From Phymorhynchus buccinoides (Eukaryota; Mollusca; Gastropoda; Neogastropoda; Raphitomidae): a DNA stretch of 64,000 nucleotides. The position numbers were made by a program, and so were the translations under genes. The notes under the pieces were generated by a model. That model had not been told where the DNA came from and searched no databases. It saw only the letters and a list, made by a program, of their open reading frames with translations. The stretch spans positions 709,546-773,545 of the forward strand of contig CM065683.1 in the NCBI GenBank assembly GCA_017654935.2. The letters run 5' to 3'. Shown here piece after piece: positions 11,785-24,290 of this stretch; position 1 is the stretch's first letter; each line of letters starts with the position of its first letter.

Positions 11785-13930
11785 GTGGTTATTTATTATG
11801 TGTTTGTGCATACACCACATATCAATGTGCTCTGACATCATCCAAGCTCAGGTGGTTATGATGTGTTTGTGCATACACCACATATCAATGTGCTCTGACA
11901 TCCAAGCTCAGGTGGTTATGATGTGTTTGTGCATACACCACATATCAATGTGCTCTGACATCATCCAAACTCAGGTGGTTATGATGTGTTTGTGCATGCA
12001 CCACATATCAATGTGGTCTGACATTATCCAAACTCAGGTGGTTATGATGTGTTTGTGCATGCACCACATATCGATGTGCTCTGACATCATCCAAGCTCAG
12101 GTGGTTATGATGTGTGTGCATACACCACATATCAATGTGCTCTGACATCATCCAAACTCAGGTGGTTATGATGTGTTTGTGCATGCACCACATATCAATG
12201 TGCTCTGACATTATCCAAACTCAGGTGGTTATGATGTGTTTGTGCATACACCACATATCGATGTGCTCTGACATCATCCAAGCTCAGGTGGTTATGATGT
12301 GTTTGTGCATACACCACATATCAATGTGCTCTGACATCCAAGCTGAGGTGGTTATGATGTGTTTGTGCATACACCACATATCAATGTGCTCTGACATCAT
12401 CCAAACTCAGGTGGTTATTTATTATGTGTTTGTGCATACACCACATATCAATGTGGTCTGACATCCAAGCTCAGGTGGTTATGATGTGTTTGTGCATACA
12501 CCACATATCAATGTGGTCTGACATCATCCAAACTCAGGTGGTTATGATGTGTTTGTGCATGCACCACATATCAATGTGGTCTGACATTATCCAAACTCAG
12601 GTGGTTATGATGTGTTTGTGCATGCACCACATATCAATGTGGTCTGACATCATCCAAACTCAGGTGGTTATTTATTATGTGTTTGTGCATACACCACATA
12701 TCGATGTGCTCTGACATCATCCAAACTCAGGTGGTTATGATGTGTTTGTGCATACACCACATATCAATGTGCACTGACATCATCCAAACTCAGGTGGTTA
12801 TGATGTGTTTGTGCATACACCACATATCGATGTGCTCTGACATCATCCAAACTCAGGTGGTTATGATGTGTTTGTGCATACACCACATATCGATGTGCTC
12901 TGACATCCAAGCTCAGGTGGTTATGATGTGTTTGTGCATACACCACATATCAATGTGGTCTGACATCATCCAAACTCAGGTGGTTATGATGTGTTTGTGC
13001 ATACACCACATATCAATGTGGTCTGACATCATCCAAACTCAGGTGGTTATGATGTGTTTGTGCATGCACCACATATCAATGTGCTCTGACATTATCCAAA
13101 CTCAGGTGGTTATGATGTGTTTGTGCATACACCACATATCAATGTGCTCTGACATCATCCAAACTCAGGTGGTTATGATGTGTTTGTGCATACACCACAT
13201 ATCAATGTGCTCTGACATCATCCAAACTCACGTGGTTATGATGTGTTTGTGCATACACCACATATCGATGTGCTCTGACATCCAAGCTCAGGTGGTTATG
13301 ATGTGTTTGTGCATGCACCACATATCAATGTGCTCTGACATCCAAACTCAGGTGGTTATGATGTGTTTGTGCATGCACCACATATCAATGTGGTCTGACA
13401 TCCAAACTCAGGTGGTTATGATGTGTTTGTGCATACACCACATATCGATGTGCTCTGACATCATCCAAACTCAGGTGGTTATGATGTGTTTGTGCATACA
13501 CCACATATCAATGTGCACTGACATCATCCAAACTCAGGTGGTTATGATGTGTTTGTGCATGCACCACATATCAATGTGGTCTGACATTATCCAAACTCAG
13601 GTGGTTATTTATTATGTGTTTGTGCATACACCACATATCAATGTGCTCTGACATCATCCAAGCTCAGGTGGTTATGATGTGTTTGTGCATACACCACATA
13701 TCAATGTGGTCTGACATCATCCAAACTCAGGTGGTTATGATGTGTTTGTGCATACACCACATATCAATGTGGTCTGACATTAACCAAACTCAGGTGGTTA
13801 TTTATTATGTGTCTGTGCATACACCACATATCAATGTGGTCTGACATCATCCAAGGTCAGGTGGTTATGATGTGTTTGTGCATACACCACATATCAATGT
13901 GCTCTGACATAATCCAAGCTAAGGTGGTTA
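11785..13930 (+). repeat. 63-bp donor-bearing minisatellite, about 34 units, copy A
   Basis: The unit is CTGACATCATCCAAACTCAG, GTGGTTATGATGTGTTTGTG, then CATACACCACATATCAATGTG plus CT. The first 20 bases are the last 20 bases of the exon at 11604, so each unit repeats the exon end with its splice donor. Variants lack CAT (60 bp) or have TTTATTATG (about 67 bp). The hairpin is CACAT-ATCA-ATGTG. Open frames here (MCLCIHHISM... type) are repeat artefacts. Confidence 0.95.
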
Positions 13931-15731
13931 TTATGTGTTTGTGCACAATCCACATGACAATGTGTGTTTATGGTGTGTTTCTGTATACACCACATGACAA
14001 TGTGTGTTTATGGTGTGTTTCTGTATACACCACATGACAATGTGTGTTTATGGTGTGTTTCTGCATACACCACATGACAATGTGTGTTTATGGTGTGTTT
14101 CTGTATACACTACATGACAATGTGTGTTTATGGTGTGTTTCTGCATACACCACATGACAATGTGTGTTTATCACTTTATGGTGTGTTTCTGTATACGCCA
14201 CATGACAATGTGTGTTTATGGTGTGTTTCTGTATACACCACATGACAATGTGTGTTTATCACTTTATGGTGTGTTTCTGTATACACCACATGACAATGTG
14301 TGTTTATGGTGTGTTTCTGTATACACTACATGACAATGTGTGTTTATGGTGTGTTTCTGTATACGCCACATGACAATGTGTGTTTATGGTGTGTTTCTGT
14401 ATACACCACATGACAATGTGTGTTTATCACTTTATTGTGTGTTTCTGCATACACCACATGACAATGTGTGTTTATCACTTTATTGTGTGTTTCTGTATAC
14501 ACCACATGACAATGTGTGTTTATGGTGTGTTTCTGTATGCGCCACATGACAATGTGTGTTTATCACTTTATGGTGTGTTTCTGTATACACCACATGACAA
14601 TGTGTGTTTATGGTGTGTTTCTGTATACACTACATGACAATGTGTGTTTATGGTGTGTTTCTGTATACGCCACATGACAATGTGTGTTTATGGTGTGTTT
14701 CTGTATGCACCACATGACAATGTGTGTTTATCACTTTATTGTGTGTTTCTGTATACACCACATGACAATGTGTGTTTATGGTGTGTTTCTGTATGCGCCA
14801 CATGACAATGTGTGTTTATCACTTTATGGTGTGTTTCTGTATACACCACATGACAATGTGTGTTTATGGTGTGTTTCTGCATACACCACATGACAATGTG
14901 TGTTTATGGTGTGTTTCTGTATGCGCCACATGACAATGTGTGTTTATCACTTTATGGTGTGTTTCTGTATACACCACATGACAATGTGTGTTTATCACTT
15001 TATGGTGTGTTTCTGTATACACCACATGACAATGTGTGTTTATGGTGTGTTTCTGTATACACCACATGACAATGTGTGTTTATCACTTTATTGTGTGTTT
15101 CTGCATACACCACATGACAATGTGTGTTTATGGTGTGTTTCTGTATGCACCACATGACAATGTGTGTTTATGGTGTGTTTCTGTATACACCACATGACAA
15201 TGTGTGTTTATCACTTTATTGTGTGTTTCTGCATACACCACATGACAATGTGTGTTTATGGTGTGTTTCTGTATGCACCACATGACAATGTGTGTTTATC
15301 ACTTTATGGTGTGTTTCTGTATACACCACATGACAATGTGTGTTTATGGTGTGTTTCTGTATACACTACATGACAATGTGTGTTTATCACTTTATGGTGT
15401 GTTTCTGTATACACTACATGACAATGTGTGTTTATGGTGTGTTTCTGTATGCACCACATGACAATGTGTGTTTATCACTTTATGGTGTGTTTCTGTATAC
15501 ACCACATGACAATGTGTGTTTATGGTGTGTTTCTGTATACACTACATGACAATGTGTGTTTATCACTTTATGGTGTGTTTCTGCATACACTACATGACAA
15601 TGTGTGTTTATGGTGTGTTTCTGTATGCACCACATGACAATGTGTGTTTATGGTGTGTTTCTGTATACACTACATGACAATGTGTGTTTATCACTTTATG
15701 GTGTGTTTCTGCATACACTACATGACAATGT
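13931..15731. repeat. 40/48-bp minisatellite, about 40 units, copy A
   Basis: The unit is ACATGACAATGTGTGTTTAT, GGTGTGTTTCTGTATACACC. A 48-bp form adds CACTTTAT or CACTTTAT-like bases before GGTG. The block CATACACCACATxxCAATGTG is shared with the 63-bp array just upstream, so this looks like a shortened descendant that lost the exon-end segment. The hairpin is CACAT-GACA-ATGTG. The short frames it generates are not genes. Confidence 0.95.
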
Positions 15732-15775
15732 GCACTATCAAGTACTGTACATTTAGGTGAATGTAGATGCATGTG

Positions 15776-18513
15776 AGCACACATGTCAGCACACAGCTGA
15801 CACATGTCCACACACATGTCAGCACATACCTGGCACATGTCCACACACATGTCAGCACACAGCTGACACATGTCCACACACATGTCAGCACATACACTGG
15901 CACATGTCCACACACATCTACCGTATTTTACAGACTATAAGGCGATACATGTCAGCACACACCTGGCACATGTCCACACACATGTCAGCACACACCTGGC
16001 ACATGTCCACACACATGTCAGCACATACCTGGCACATGTCCACACACATGTCAGCACATACCTGGCACATGTCCACACACATGTCATCACATACCTGGCA
16101 CATGTCCACACACATGTCAGCACATACCTGGCACATGTCCACACACATGTCAGCACATACCTGGCACATGTCCACACAGATGTCAGCACATATTTGGCAC
16201 ATGTCCACACACATGTCAGCACATACCTGGCACATGTCCACACACATGTCAGCACATACCTGGCACATGTCCACACACATGTCAGCACACACCTGGCACA
16301 TGTCCACACACATGTCAGCACATACCTGGCACATGTCCACACACATTCACACACATCTACCGTATTTTACAGACTATAAAGCGATACATGTCAGCACACA
16401 CCTGGCACATGTCCACACGCATGTCAGCACACAGCTGACACATATCCACACACATGTCAGCACACAGCTGACACATGTCCACACACATGTCAGCACATAC
16501 CTGACACATGTCCACACACATGTCAGCACATACCTGGCACATGTCCACACACACCTGGCACATGTCCACACACATGTCAGCACATATTTGGCACATGTCC
16601 ACACCACACACATGTCAGCACACACCTGGCACATGTCCACACACATGTCAGCACATATTTGGCACATGTCCACACACATGTCAGCACATATTTGGCACAT
16701 GTCCACACACATGTCAGCACACACCTGGCACATGTCAGCACACATGTCAGCACATATTTGGCACATGTCCACACACATGTCAGCACACACCTGGCACATG
16801 TCCACACACATGTCAGCACATACCTGGCACATGTCCACACACATGTCAGCACATATTTGGCACATGTCCACACACATGTCAGCACACACCTGGCACATGT
16901 CCACACACATGTCAGCACATACCTGGCACATGTCCACACACATGTCAGCACATATTTGGCGCATGTCCACACACATGTCAGCACATACCTGGCACATGTC
17001 CACACACATGTCATCACATATTTGGCACATGTCCACACACATGTCAGCACATACCTGGCACATGTCCACACACATGTCAGCACATATTTGGCACATGTCC
17101 ACACACATGTCAGCACATACCTGGCACATGTCCACACACATGTCAGCACATACCTGGCACATGTCCACACACATGTCAGCACATACCTGGCACATGTCCA
17201 CACACATGTCAGCACACACCTGGCACATGTCCACACACATGTCAGCACATACCTGGCACATGTCCACACACATGTCAGCACATACCTGGCACATGTCCAC
17301 ACACATGTCAGCACATATTTGGCACATGTCCACACACATGTCAGCACATATTTGGCGCATGTCCACACACATGTCAGCACATACCTGGCACATGTCCACA
17401 CACATGTCAGCACACACCTGGCACATGTCCACACACATGTCATCACATACCTGGCACATGTCCACACACATGTCAGCACATACCTGGCACATGTCCACAC
17501 ACATGTCAGCACATACCTGGCACATGTCCACACACATGTCAGCACAAACCTGGCACATGTCCACACACATGTCAGCACACACCTGGCACATGTCCACACA
17601 CATGTCAGCACATATTTGGCACATGTCCACACACATGTCAGCACACACCTGGCACATGTCCAGCACATAGCACATTTGGCACATGTCCACACACATGTCA
17701 GCACACACCTGGCACATGTCCACACACATGTCAAGCACATACCTGGCACATGTCCACACACATGTCAGCACATATTTGGCACATGTCCACACACATGTCA
17801 GCACACACATGTCAGCACATACCTGGCACATGTCCACACACATGTCAGCACATACCTGGCACATGTCCACACACATGTCAGCACATATTTGGCACATGTC
17901 CACACACATGTCAGCACATACCTGGCACATGTCCACACACATGTCAGCACATACCTGGCACATGTCCACACACATGTCAGCACATATTTGGCACATGTCC
18001 ACACACATGTCAGCACATATGTGGCACATGTCCACACACATGTCAGCACACACCTGGCACATGTCCGCACACATGTCAGCACATATTTGGCACATGTCCA
18101 CACACATGTCAGCACATACCTGGCACATGTCCACACACATGTCAGCACATACCTGGCACATGTCCACACACATTCACACACAACTACCGTGATTTTACGG
18201 ACTATAAGGCGATACATGTCAGCACACACCTGGCACATGTCCACACACATGTCAGCACATACCTGGCACATGTCCACACACATGTCAGCACAAACCTGGC
18301 ACATGTCCACACACATGTCAGCACATACCTGACACATGTCCACACACATTCACACACATCTACCGTATTTTACGGACTATTAAGGCGATACATGTCAGCA
18401 CATACCTGGCACATGTCCACACACATTCACACACATCTACCGTATTTTACGGACTATAAGGCGATACATGTCAGCACACACCTGGCACATGTCCACACAC
18501 ATTCACACACATC
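15776..18513. repeat. 33-bp minisatellite, about 80 units, copy A, with captured transposon ends
   Basis: The unit is ACATGTCCACACACATGTCA, GCACATACCTGGC, with the second part varying (ATATTTGGC, CACACCTGGC). ACATGT occurs twice, forming ACATGT-CCACAC-ACATGT. Open frames exist on both strands for hundreds of codons because 33 is divisible by three. At 15919, 16358, 18185, 18361 and 18438 the array is interrupted by a roughly 30-bp end of the TACCGT-type element before array sequence resumes. Confidence 0.95.
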
Positions 18514-18699
18514 TACCATATTTACGGACTATAAGGCGATACCTTTTTCCTAGACTGAGACCCACTGCGCCTTATAATGTTATGTGATAAAATAGTAAGA
18601 AAACTATAATAACAAAATCTGAATTTTGTGTTCAAATTTTTTAGAGGGTTGGGGCAAAATTTATAATCAGGTGCGCCTTGTAGTCCCTAGAATATGGTA
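18514..18699. mobile_element. MITE-like element with TACCATA ends, copy A
   Basis: The left end TACCATATTTACGGACTATA and the reverse complement of the right end, TACCATATTCTAGGGACTAC, followed by AAGGCGCA-like sequence, form imperfect terminal inverted repeats of about 28 bp. At 186 bp it has no coding capacity. It sits at the right border of the 33-bp array, and its left end is the sequence found repeatedly inside that array. The target-site duplication is not clear. Confidence 0.6.
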
Positions 18700-18997
18700 C
18701 ACATGCGTTTGCCACCTATTCTTTTAGATAATACAAATATCACTTTTTAAAAAACTTTTTGTGAAAAAGGATGTGAAAGTTGTATTGTTCTTTTTAACTA
18801 AAAGCAGTTTGTTCCTTGGGACATCACTATGTCAGACTTGAATCCACCCCCACCCCCATCTCCCATCCCTATCAGAAACATTTCTGTGTATTGCCTTAAG
18901 TTATGAATTGTTGGGGTTTTGTTGTTTGTTTTAATTGTGAGATGATTAAGTAGATGGTAAATTGATTGAGACTAGATCATTCTACATCAGTTTCATA
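18700..18997. other. Unique intronic spacer
   Basis: Non-repetitive AT-rich sequence between the MITE-like element and the 29-bp array. No gene or RNA seen. In copy B the corresponding stretch is mixed with array motifs (45481-46050). Confidence 0.5.
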
Positions 18998-20643
18998 GTA
19001 AACTATGCATGATTTCTAACTGTATCGTAAACTATGAATGATTTCTAACTGTATCGTAAACTATGCATGATTTCTAACTGTATAGTAAACTATACATGAT
19101 TTCTAACTGTATAGTAAACTATACATGATTTCTAACTGTATCGTAAACTATGCATGATTTCTAACTGTATAGTAAACTATGCATGATTTCTAACTGTATA
19201 GTAAACTATACATGATTTCTAACTGTATAGTAAACTATACATGATTTCTAACTGTATAGTAAACTATACATGATTTCTAACTGTATAGTAAACTATACAT
19301 GATTTCTAACTGTATAGTAAACTATACATGATTTCTAACTGTATAGTAAACTATACATGATTTCTAACTGTATAGTAAACTATACATGATTTCTAACTGT
19401 ATAGTAAACTATGAATGATTTCTAACTGTATAGTAAACTATACATGATTTCTAACTGTATAGTAAACTATACATGATTTCTAACTGTATAGTAAACTATG
19501 AATGATTTCTAACTGTATAGTAAACTATGAATGATTTCTAACTGTATAGTAAACTATGAATGATTTCTATGATTTCTAACTGTATAGTAAACTATACATG
19601 ATTTCTAACTGTATAGTAAACTATACATGATTTCTAACTGTATAGTAAACTATGAATGATTTCTAACTGTATAGTAAACTATGACATGATTTCTAACTGT
19701 ATAGTAAACTATGAATGATTTCTAACTGTATAGTAAACTATACATGATTTCTAACTGTATAGTAAACTATACATGATTTCTAACTGTATCGTAAACTATA
19801 CATGATTTCTAACTGTATAGTAAACTATGCATGATTTCTAACTGTATAGTAAACTATACATGATTTCTAACTGTATAGTAAACTATACATGATTTCTAAC
19901 TGTATAGTAAACTATACATGATTTCTAACTGTATAGTAAACTATGAATGATTTCTAACTGTATAGTAAACTATGCATGATTTCTAACTGTATCGTAAACT
20001 ATGCATGATTTCTAACTGTATCGTAAACTATGCATGATTTCTAACTGTATCGTAAACTATACATGATTTCTAACTGTATAGTAAACTATACATGATTTCT
20101 AACTGTATAGTAAACTATACATGATTTCTAACTGTATAGTAAACTATGCACATGATTTCTAACTGTATAGTAAACTATACATGATTTCTAACTGTATAGT
20201 AAACTATACATGATTTCTAACTGTATAGTAAACTATACATGATTTCTAACTGTATAGTAAACTATACATGATTTCTAACTGTATAGTAAACTATACATGA
20301 TTTCTAACTGTATAGTAAACTATGCATGATTTCTAACTGTATAGTAAACTATACATGATTTCTAACTGTATAGTAAACTATACATGATTTCTAACTGTAT
20401 AGTAAACTATACATGATTTCTAACTGTATAGTAAACTATACATGATTTCTAACTGTATAGTAAACTATACATGATTTCTAACTGTATCGTAAACTATACA
20501 TGATTTCTAACTGTGTAGTAAACTATACATGATTTCTAACTGTGTAGTAAACTATACATGATTTCTAACTGTATAGTAAACTATACATGATTTCTAACTG
20601 TATAGTAAACTATACATGATTTCTAACTGTATAGTAAACTATG
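18998..20643. repeat. 29-bp minisatellite, about 57 units, copy A
   Basis: The unit is GTAAACTATACATGATTTCT, AACTGTATA. Variants include TGCATG, TGAATG and TATCG. It contains the perfect inverted repeat TATAGT-AA-ACTATA, so single strands can fold. It is very homogeneous here and noisy in copy B (46051-49070). Confidence 0.95.
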
Positions 20644-20680
20644 GGGACATTGTGGGTAAATTCATCATGACAACTTGAAT

Positions 20681-20806
20681 TTGTGTGTGTGTGTGTGTGT
20701 GTGTTGTGTGTGTGTGTGTTTGAGTGGTGGTGTGTGTTTTGTGTGTGTGTGTGTGTGTGTGTGGTGTTGTTGACTTGTGTGTGTGGTGTGTGTGTGTGTG
20801 TGTTGC
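20681..20806 (+). repeat. (TG)n tract directly before splice acceptor, copy A
   Basis: A TG-rich tract of about 125 bp that runs straight into TGTTGCAG, the acceptor of the exon at 20809. It replaces an ordinary polypyrimidine tract. UG-rich RNA is a binding site for TDP-43 and CELF-type proteins in animals, so it could influence inclusion of the following exon. Confidence 0.85.
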
Positions 20807-20808
20807 AG

Positions 20809-20891
20809 GGCCTATGACTGTTGAGATAGAGTTCATCCCTACCACCAGGAGTGCATTGCCAAAGAGGTTCAACACATAGCTGTAGGACTGG
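20809..20891 (+). CDS. CERKL: Ceramide kinase-like short exon (AYDCEI.F), copy A, frame disturbed
   Basis: It follows TTGCAG and ends at CTGG|GTGAG. The 83 bp would be 1 base, 27 codons and 1 base, which matches the phases of the neighbouring exons (..AG before, AG.. after). The start reads AYDC, but an extra T gives TGTTGAG where copy B has TGTGAG, and further small differences downstream leave stops in frame. The AYDCEIEF-like motif corresponds to the acidic strand after the KALxxxK segment in CERK/CERKL proteins. Sequence noise rather than true decay is likely, since copy B has other errors in other places. Confidence 0.65.
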
Positions 20892-21254
20892 GTGAGATGA
20901 ATTATTATTATCAGTTAATTTATTTTGTTGCCATATCATCATCACCATCATCGTCACCATCACCACCACCATCATCATCATCATTATCATCGATCATCAC
21001 ACCATCATCATCAACATTAATCACCACCCACATATCATGCAGTCATCATCATCATAATTCATCATAATATCCTCATTCATCTTTATCATCACATTCATTT
21101 CCCCATACCACACCATCATCATGTTAGAATTCCACACCACACCATCCATCATCATCACCATCATCATCACTCCCCCTCACACTCACTATTCATCATCACC
21201 ATCACCCCATCATCATCACCATCATCATCTTCACCTCCCATCACCTAATATATT
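20892..21254. repeat. (ATC)n-rich tract, copy A
   Basis: Begins about 40 bp after the exon and consists of imperfect ATC/ACC triplets. Histidine/serine-rich open frames across it are artefacts. Confidence 0.85.
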
Positions 21255-21325
21255 AATAATGAGGAAAACTTTATATAGCGCCCAATCCTACTATGTAGGC
21301 TACAGGGCGCTTTACACAAAATTGA
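21255..21325. repeat. Interspersed hairpin motif TAGCGCCC...GGGCGCT, copy A
   Basis: TATAGCGCCC and GGGCGCTTTA flank a short loop containing CTATGTAGGCTACA, giving a stable hairpin. A similar motif is at 49680-49745 in copy B. It resembles a dispersed hairpin motif I associate with mollusc genomes; the family name is not known to me. Confidence 0.45.
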
Positions 21326-22020
21326 AATGGAATAAAAACATGAAACAAAAAGCCCCAATCAACATCCAGCAGACAAAAAAAAAATGCACATATCAATCGC
21401 AACAACCTCTTTCCCAACTGCCTGTAACGCTACTTACTACTACTATACTACTACTACTACTACTACTATTTACTAAGTATACGTACTTACTCACTAGATA
21501 CTTATGTACCTACTCTACTACCAACTATTTACTACTACTTATAAAGGCCTAATACACGTATGCATTGTCACACAATTCACAAGCATGAAAATAAACAGCA
21601 TAAATATTACCAAACATACACACAAACAAAAACAACACATCCACACAACCAGCACACGCACAACACAACACACACACCTACCAAACAAGCTACATGCACA
21701 CGCATCGCACACACAACACACACACCATACCATGCATATATACATCTCATATAGGGGCCACATGAACGCATCACCCGCACGCACAAACACAAACATTGCG
21801 CACGCACACGCACACCGCAACACGCAAACACACACACATACAAGTAACAAGTTCATCATCATCATCACCATCATCATTATTAGTTAATCCCTCATCAATC
21901 AATCCACCATCATCATCACAATTATCATCACCACCCACACCATATCAATTCATAATCATCCATCACATTTATACACTCCCACCACACACCTCTTCATCAT
22001 CATCATCACCACATCACCAT
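21326..22020. repeat. Low-complexity block: (TAC)n, CA-rich, (ATC)n, copy A
   Basis: A short unique lead is followed by TAC/TACT triplets (about 21420-21545), CA-rich sequence (about 21600-21845) and ATC triplets (about 21850-22020). No gene is supported. Confidence 0.8.
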
Positions 22021-22624
22021 ACCACAAAGTTGAGAGACAAAAAAGGTCTGATTGTTGCTATGTTTGTAACGAATGAATATGAAGTAACTGACGTGTTTAT
22101 TATAAACTATGTTGTCCATCACATTAGCCAACCAGTGGTCTAAAAAGGAGCTTCTACTTCCAGTGGCTTGCACTTTATAGAAGGCCCGAGAAACAAGCTA
22201 AACAAGAACGCGGACCAGCCACGTTATCCCACTAATTTCAGTTGCAGTAAGTTTACTTTTATTTTCCAAACCACCCCCGCAAAATTGCTATCAGATGATG
22301 GTCTTAATCAGTGCAATACAAAAATGTCAACACTAAACTATTATCGGAACATGACATTACTATTTCAAAAGATTTGTTCAGTTTACATGGAAATAGCTCC
22401 GACCTTGTATACTGCACGGTATTTTAACGCTTTGTGGATAATGGATTTTGATGTAGTGTTGGTGCAGAGGTTGCTATGATTCACGAATCTACATGGCCCC
22501 CCCCACGGCCCGCACTACTGCGCCTCTTCAATACTGCATTGTCAATTCTTCTTTTCTGCACTGCATTCTTCCTATATAACGGTAAGATCGGTATACCCTT
22601 CCCCCCCCTATAGTTTATTTGGAT
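22021..22624. other. Unique sequence, no feature recognised, copy A
   Basis: Non-repetitive. A 103-codon open frame (22168-22479) is open only in this copy; in copy B (50426-50980) the same region has many indels that destroy it, and it shows no recognisable domain, so I do not call it a gene. Confidence 0.4.
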
Positions 22625-23893
22625 TTGGGATGGTACAGACTTTTGGGCTCTCTTGAAGGTGTTCTTTAGCTAACCCACAGCTAAAAGCCCCTTTTTGTAC
22701 ATGACATGACTCTTGGACCTCTCTCGAAGTGTGTTCTTCAAGCTTACCAAGTTAAAGCTTCCGGCCGATACATGCATTCCTTTGGGTGCTCTCTTTCGAA
22801 TGCTTTTTGTCGTGGCTTTAACGCTACCTCCAGCTAAAGCTGTACATGGACTTTTTGGCTCTCTCGAAGCGTATGTCTTTAGCTCACCTAAGCTATAATT
22901 GGTTCGGTACAATGAACTTCCGTTGGGACTCTCTTAGAAGAGTGATTCTTTAGCTACCTCCAGGCTAAGCTGGGTACATGATCTTTTGGACTCTCTCGAA
23001 GCGTGTTCGTTAGCTACCTACAGCTAATAAGCTGGTAAATGACTTTTCCGGCGCGCTCTCTCGAACCCGCGTCCCCCCCCTTTTGTCTTTAGCTACCTCC
23101 AGCTAAGCTTTTGGGTTACATGACTTTGGGCTCTCTCGAAGCGTGTTCTTTGCTACCTCCAGCTTAATTAGATGGTAAGGACTTTTGGGCTCTCTTGGAA
23201 GGCGTGTTCTTTAGCTAACTCCAGCTAATGCTTGGTTGACTTTGGGCTCTCTTGAAGCGTGTGTTCTTTAGTAAATCCAGCTAATGCTGGTACATGACTT
23301 TTTTCGGGCTCTCTCGAAGCGTTGGTTCTTTTAGCTACCTCCAGCTAAAAGCTGGTACTGACTTTTGGGACTCTCTTGAAGCGTGTTCTTAGCTAACTCC
23401 AGCTAATGCTGTTTGACTTTTGGGATCTCTTGAAGCGTGTTCTTTAGCTAACTCCAGCTAATGCTCGCCGTACTGACTTTGAGGCTCTCTCGAAGCGTGT
23501 TTTTAGCTACCTCGAGCCTAAGCTCGGTACATGACTTTTGGTGTCTCTTCTTGAAGCGTGTCTTTAGCTAACTCCAGCTAAAGCTGGTACATGAACTTTT
23601 GGGCTCTCTTGAAGCGTGTTGTTTTAGCTACTCACAAGCTAAAGATTCGGTACATGACATTTGGTCTATCTTTTGAAGCGTGTTCTTAGCTAACTCAAGC
23701 TAAAAGCTGCGTACATGACTTTTGGGCTCTGTTGAAGAGTGTCTTTAGCTGACTCTATAGCCCATAAAGCGGTACATGACTTTTGGGCTATGTTGAAGAT
23801 TTTTCTTTTATAGATACGTATAGCTAAGCTGGTACATGCACTCCTTTTTGTTGGCTCTTCTGGGAAGCGTGTTCTTAGCTACCTGAGCTAAAG
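22625..23893. repeat. 58-bp minisatellite, about 21 units, noisy, copy A
   Basis: The unit is GCTGGTACATGACTTTTGGG, CTCTCTTGAAGCGTGTTCTT, TAGCTAACTCCAGCTAAA. It contains CCAGCT-AA-AGCTGG and a wider TTTAGCT...AGCTAAA pairing. This copy is full of single-base insertions and deletions, whereas copy B (50981-51880) is nearly regular, so the noise is probably technical. Confidence 0.9.
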
Positions 23894-24290
23894 TTTCCCC
23901 ATCGTTTAGCAAAAAAGCAACGCTTCTCTAAAGTCCAAAAAGTCATGTACCCATGCCCAAACCAATTCTAAATTATTAGGATCTTCTCTTTATAACACTC
24001 ACACACACAACACACACACACACTGTGCTTACACGTATCTTCTCTTTACACACTCACACACACACACACACAAACACTGTGACTTACACACATATTCGCT
24101 TCTTCCAATCCTTTTTTCCCCCACGCAAGATGACTTTTTTCAGTTTCTGTTATGGCTTTCAATCTGTTTAGAACTTTGATGACGATGATTTATCTTTTTA
24201 ATCTTTGTTAGTATGTTGGACCTCTAATGACCTTGACCTTTTGAACTTTGTCAAGGTGTGTAGCGTTTGTCCAGGGATACCGGTTCATGT
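23894..24290. other. Unique to CA-rich spacer, copy A
   Basis: Contains two CA-rich stretches near 23998-24075 and otherwise non-repetitive sequence. The copy B counterpart is 51881-52310. No gene seen. Confidence 0.4.

Noticed and set aside
15757..18553. Histidine/threonine/tryptophan- and cysteine-rich repeat proteins from the 33-bp array
   Set aside because: Overlapping frames on both strands with the same periodicity; the repeat is interrupted by transposon ends that no protein would share. Resemblance to metal-binding or silk-like repeats is coincidental.
18998..20643. Centromeric or telomeric satellite
   Set aside because: The 29-bp array is short, confined to one intron and does not match a telomere motif.
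20892..22020. Poly-histidine/serine proteins from (ATC)n and CA-rich tracts
   Set aside because: Simple-sequence translation in all frames; no start context, no conservation between copies A and B.
22625..23893. Rapidly diverging array as a sign of natural mutation hotspot
   Set aside because: The homologous array in copy B is clean, and the same noise affects unique sequence next to it, so consensus error is the simpler cause.
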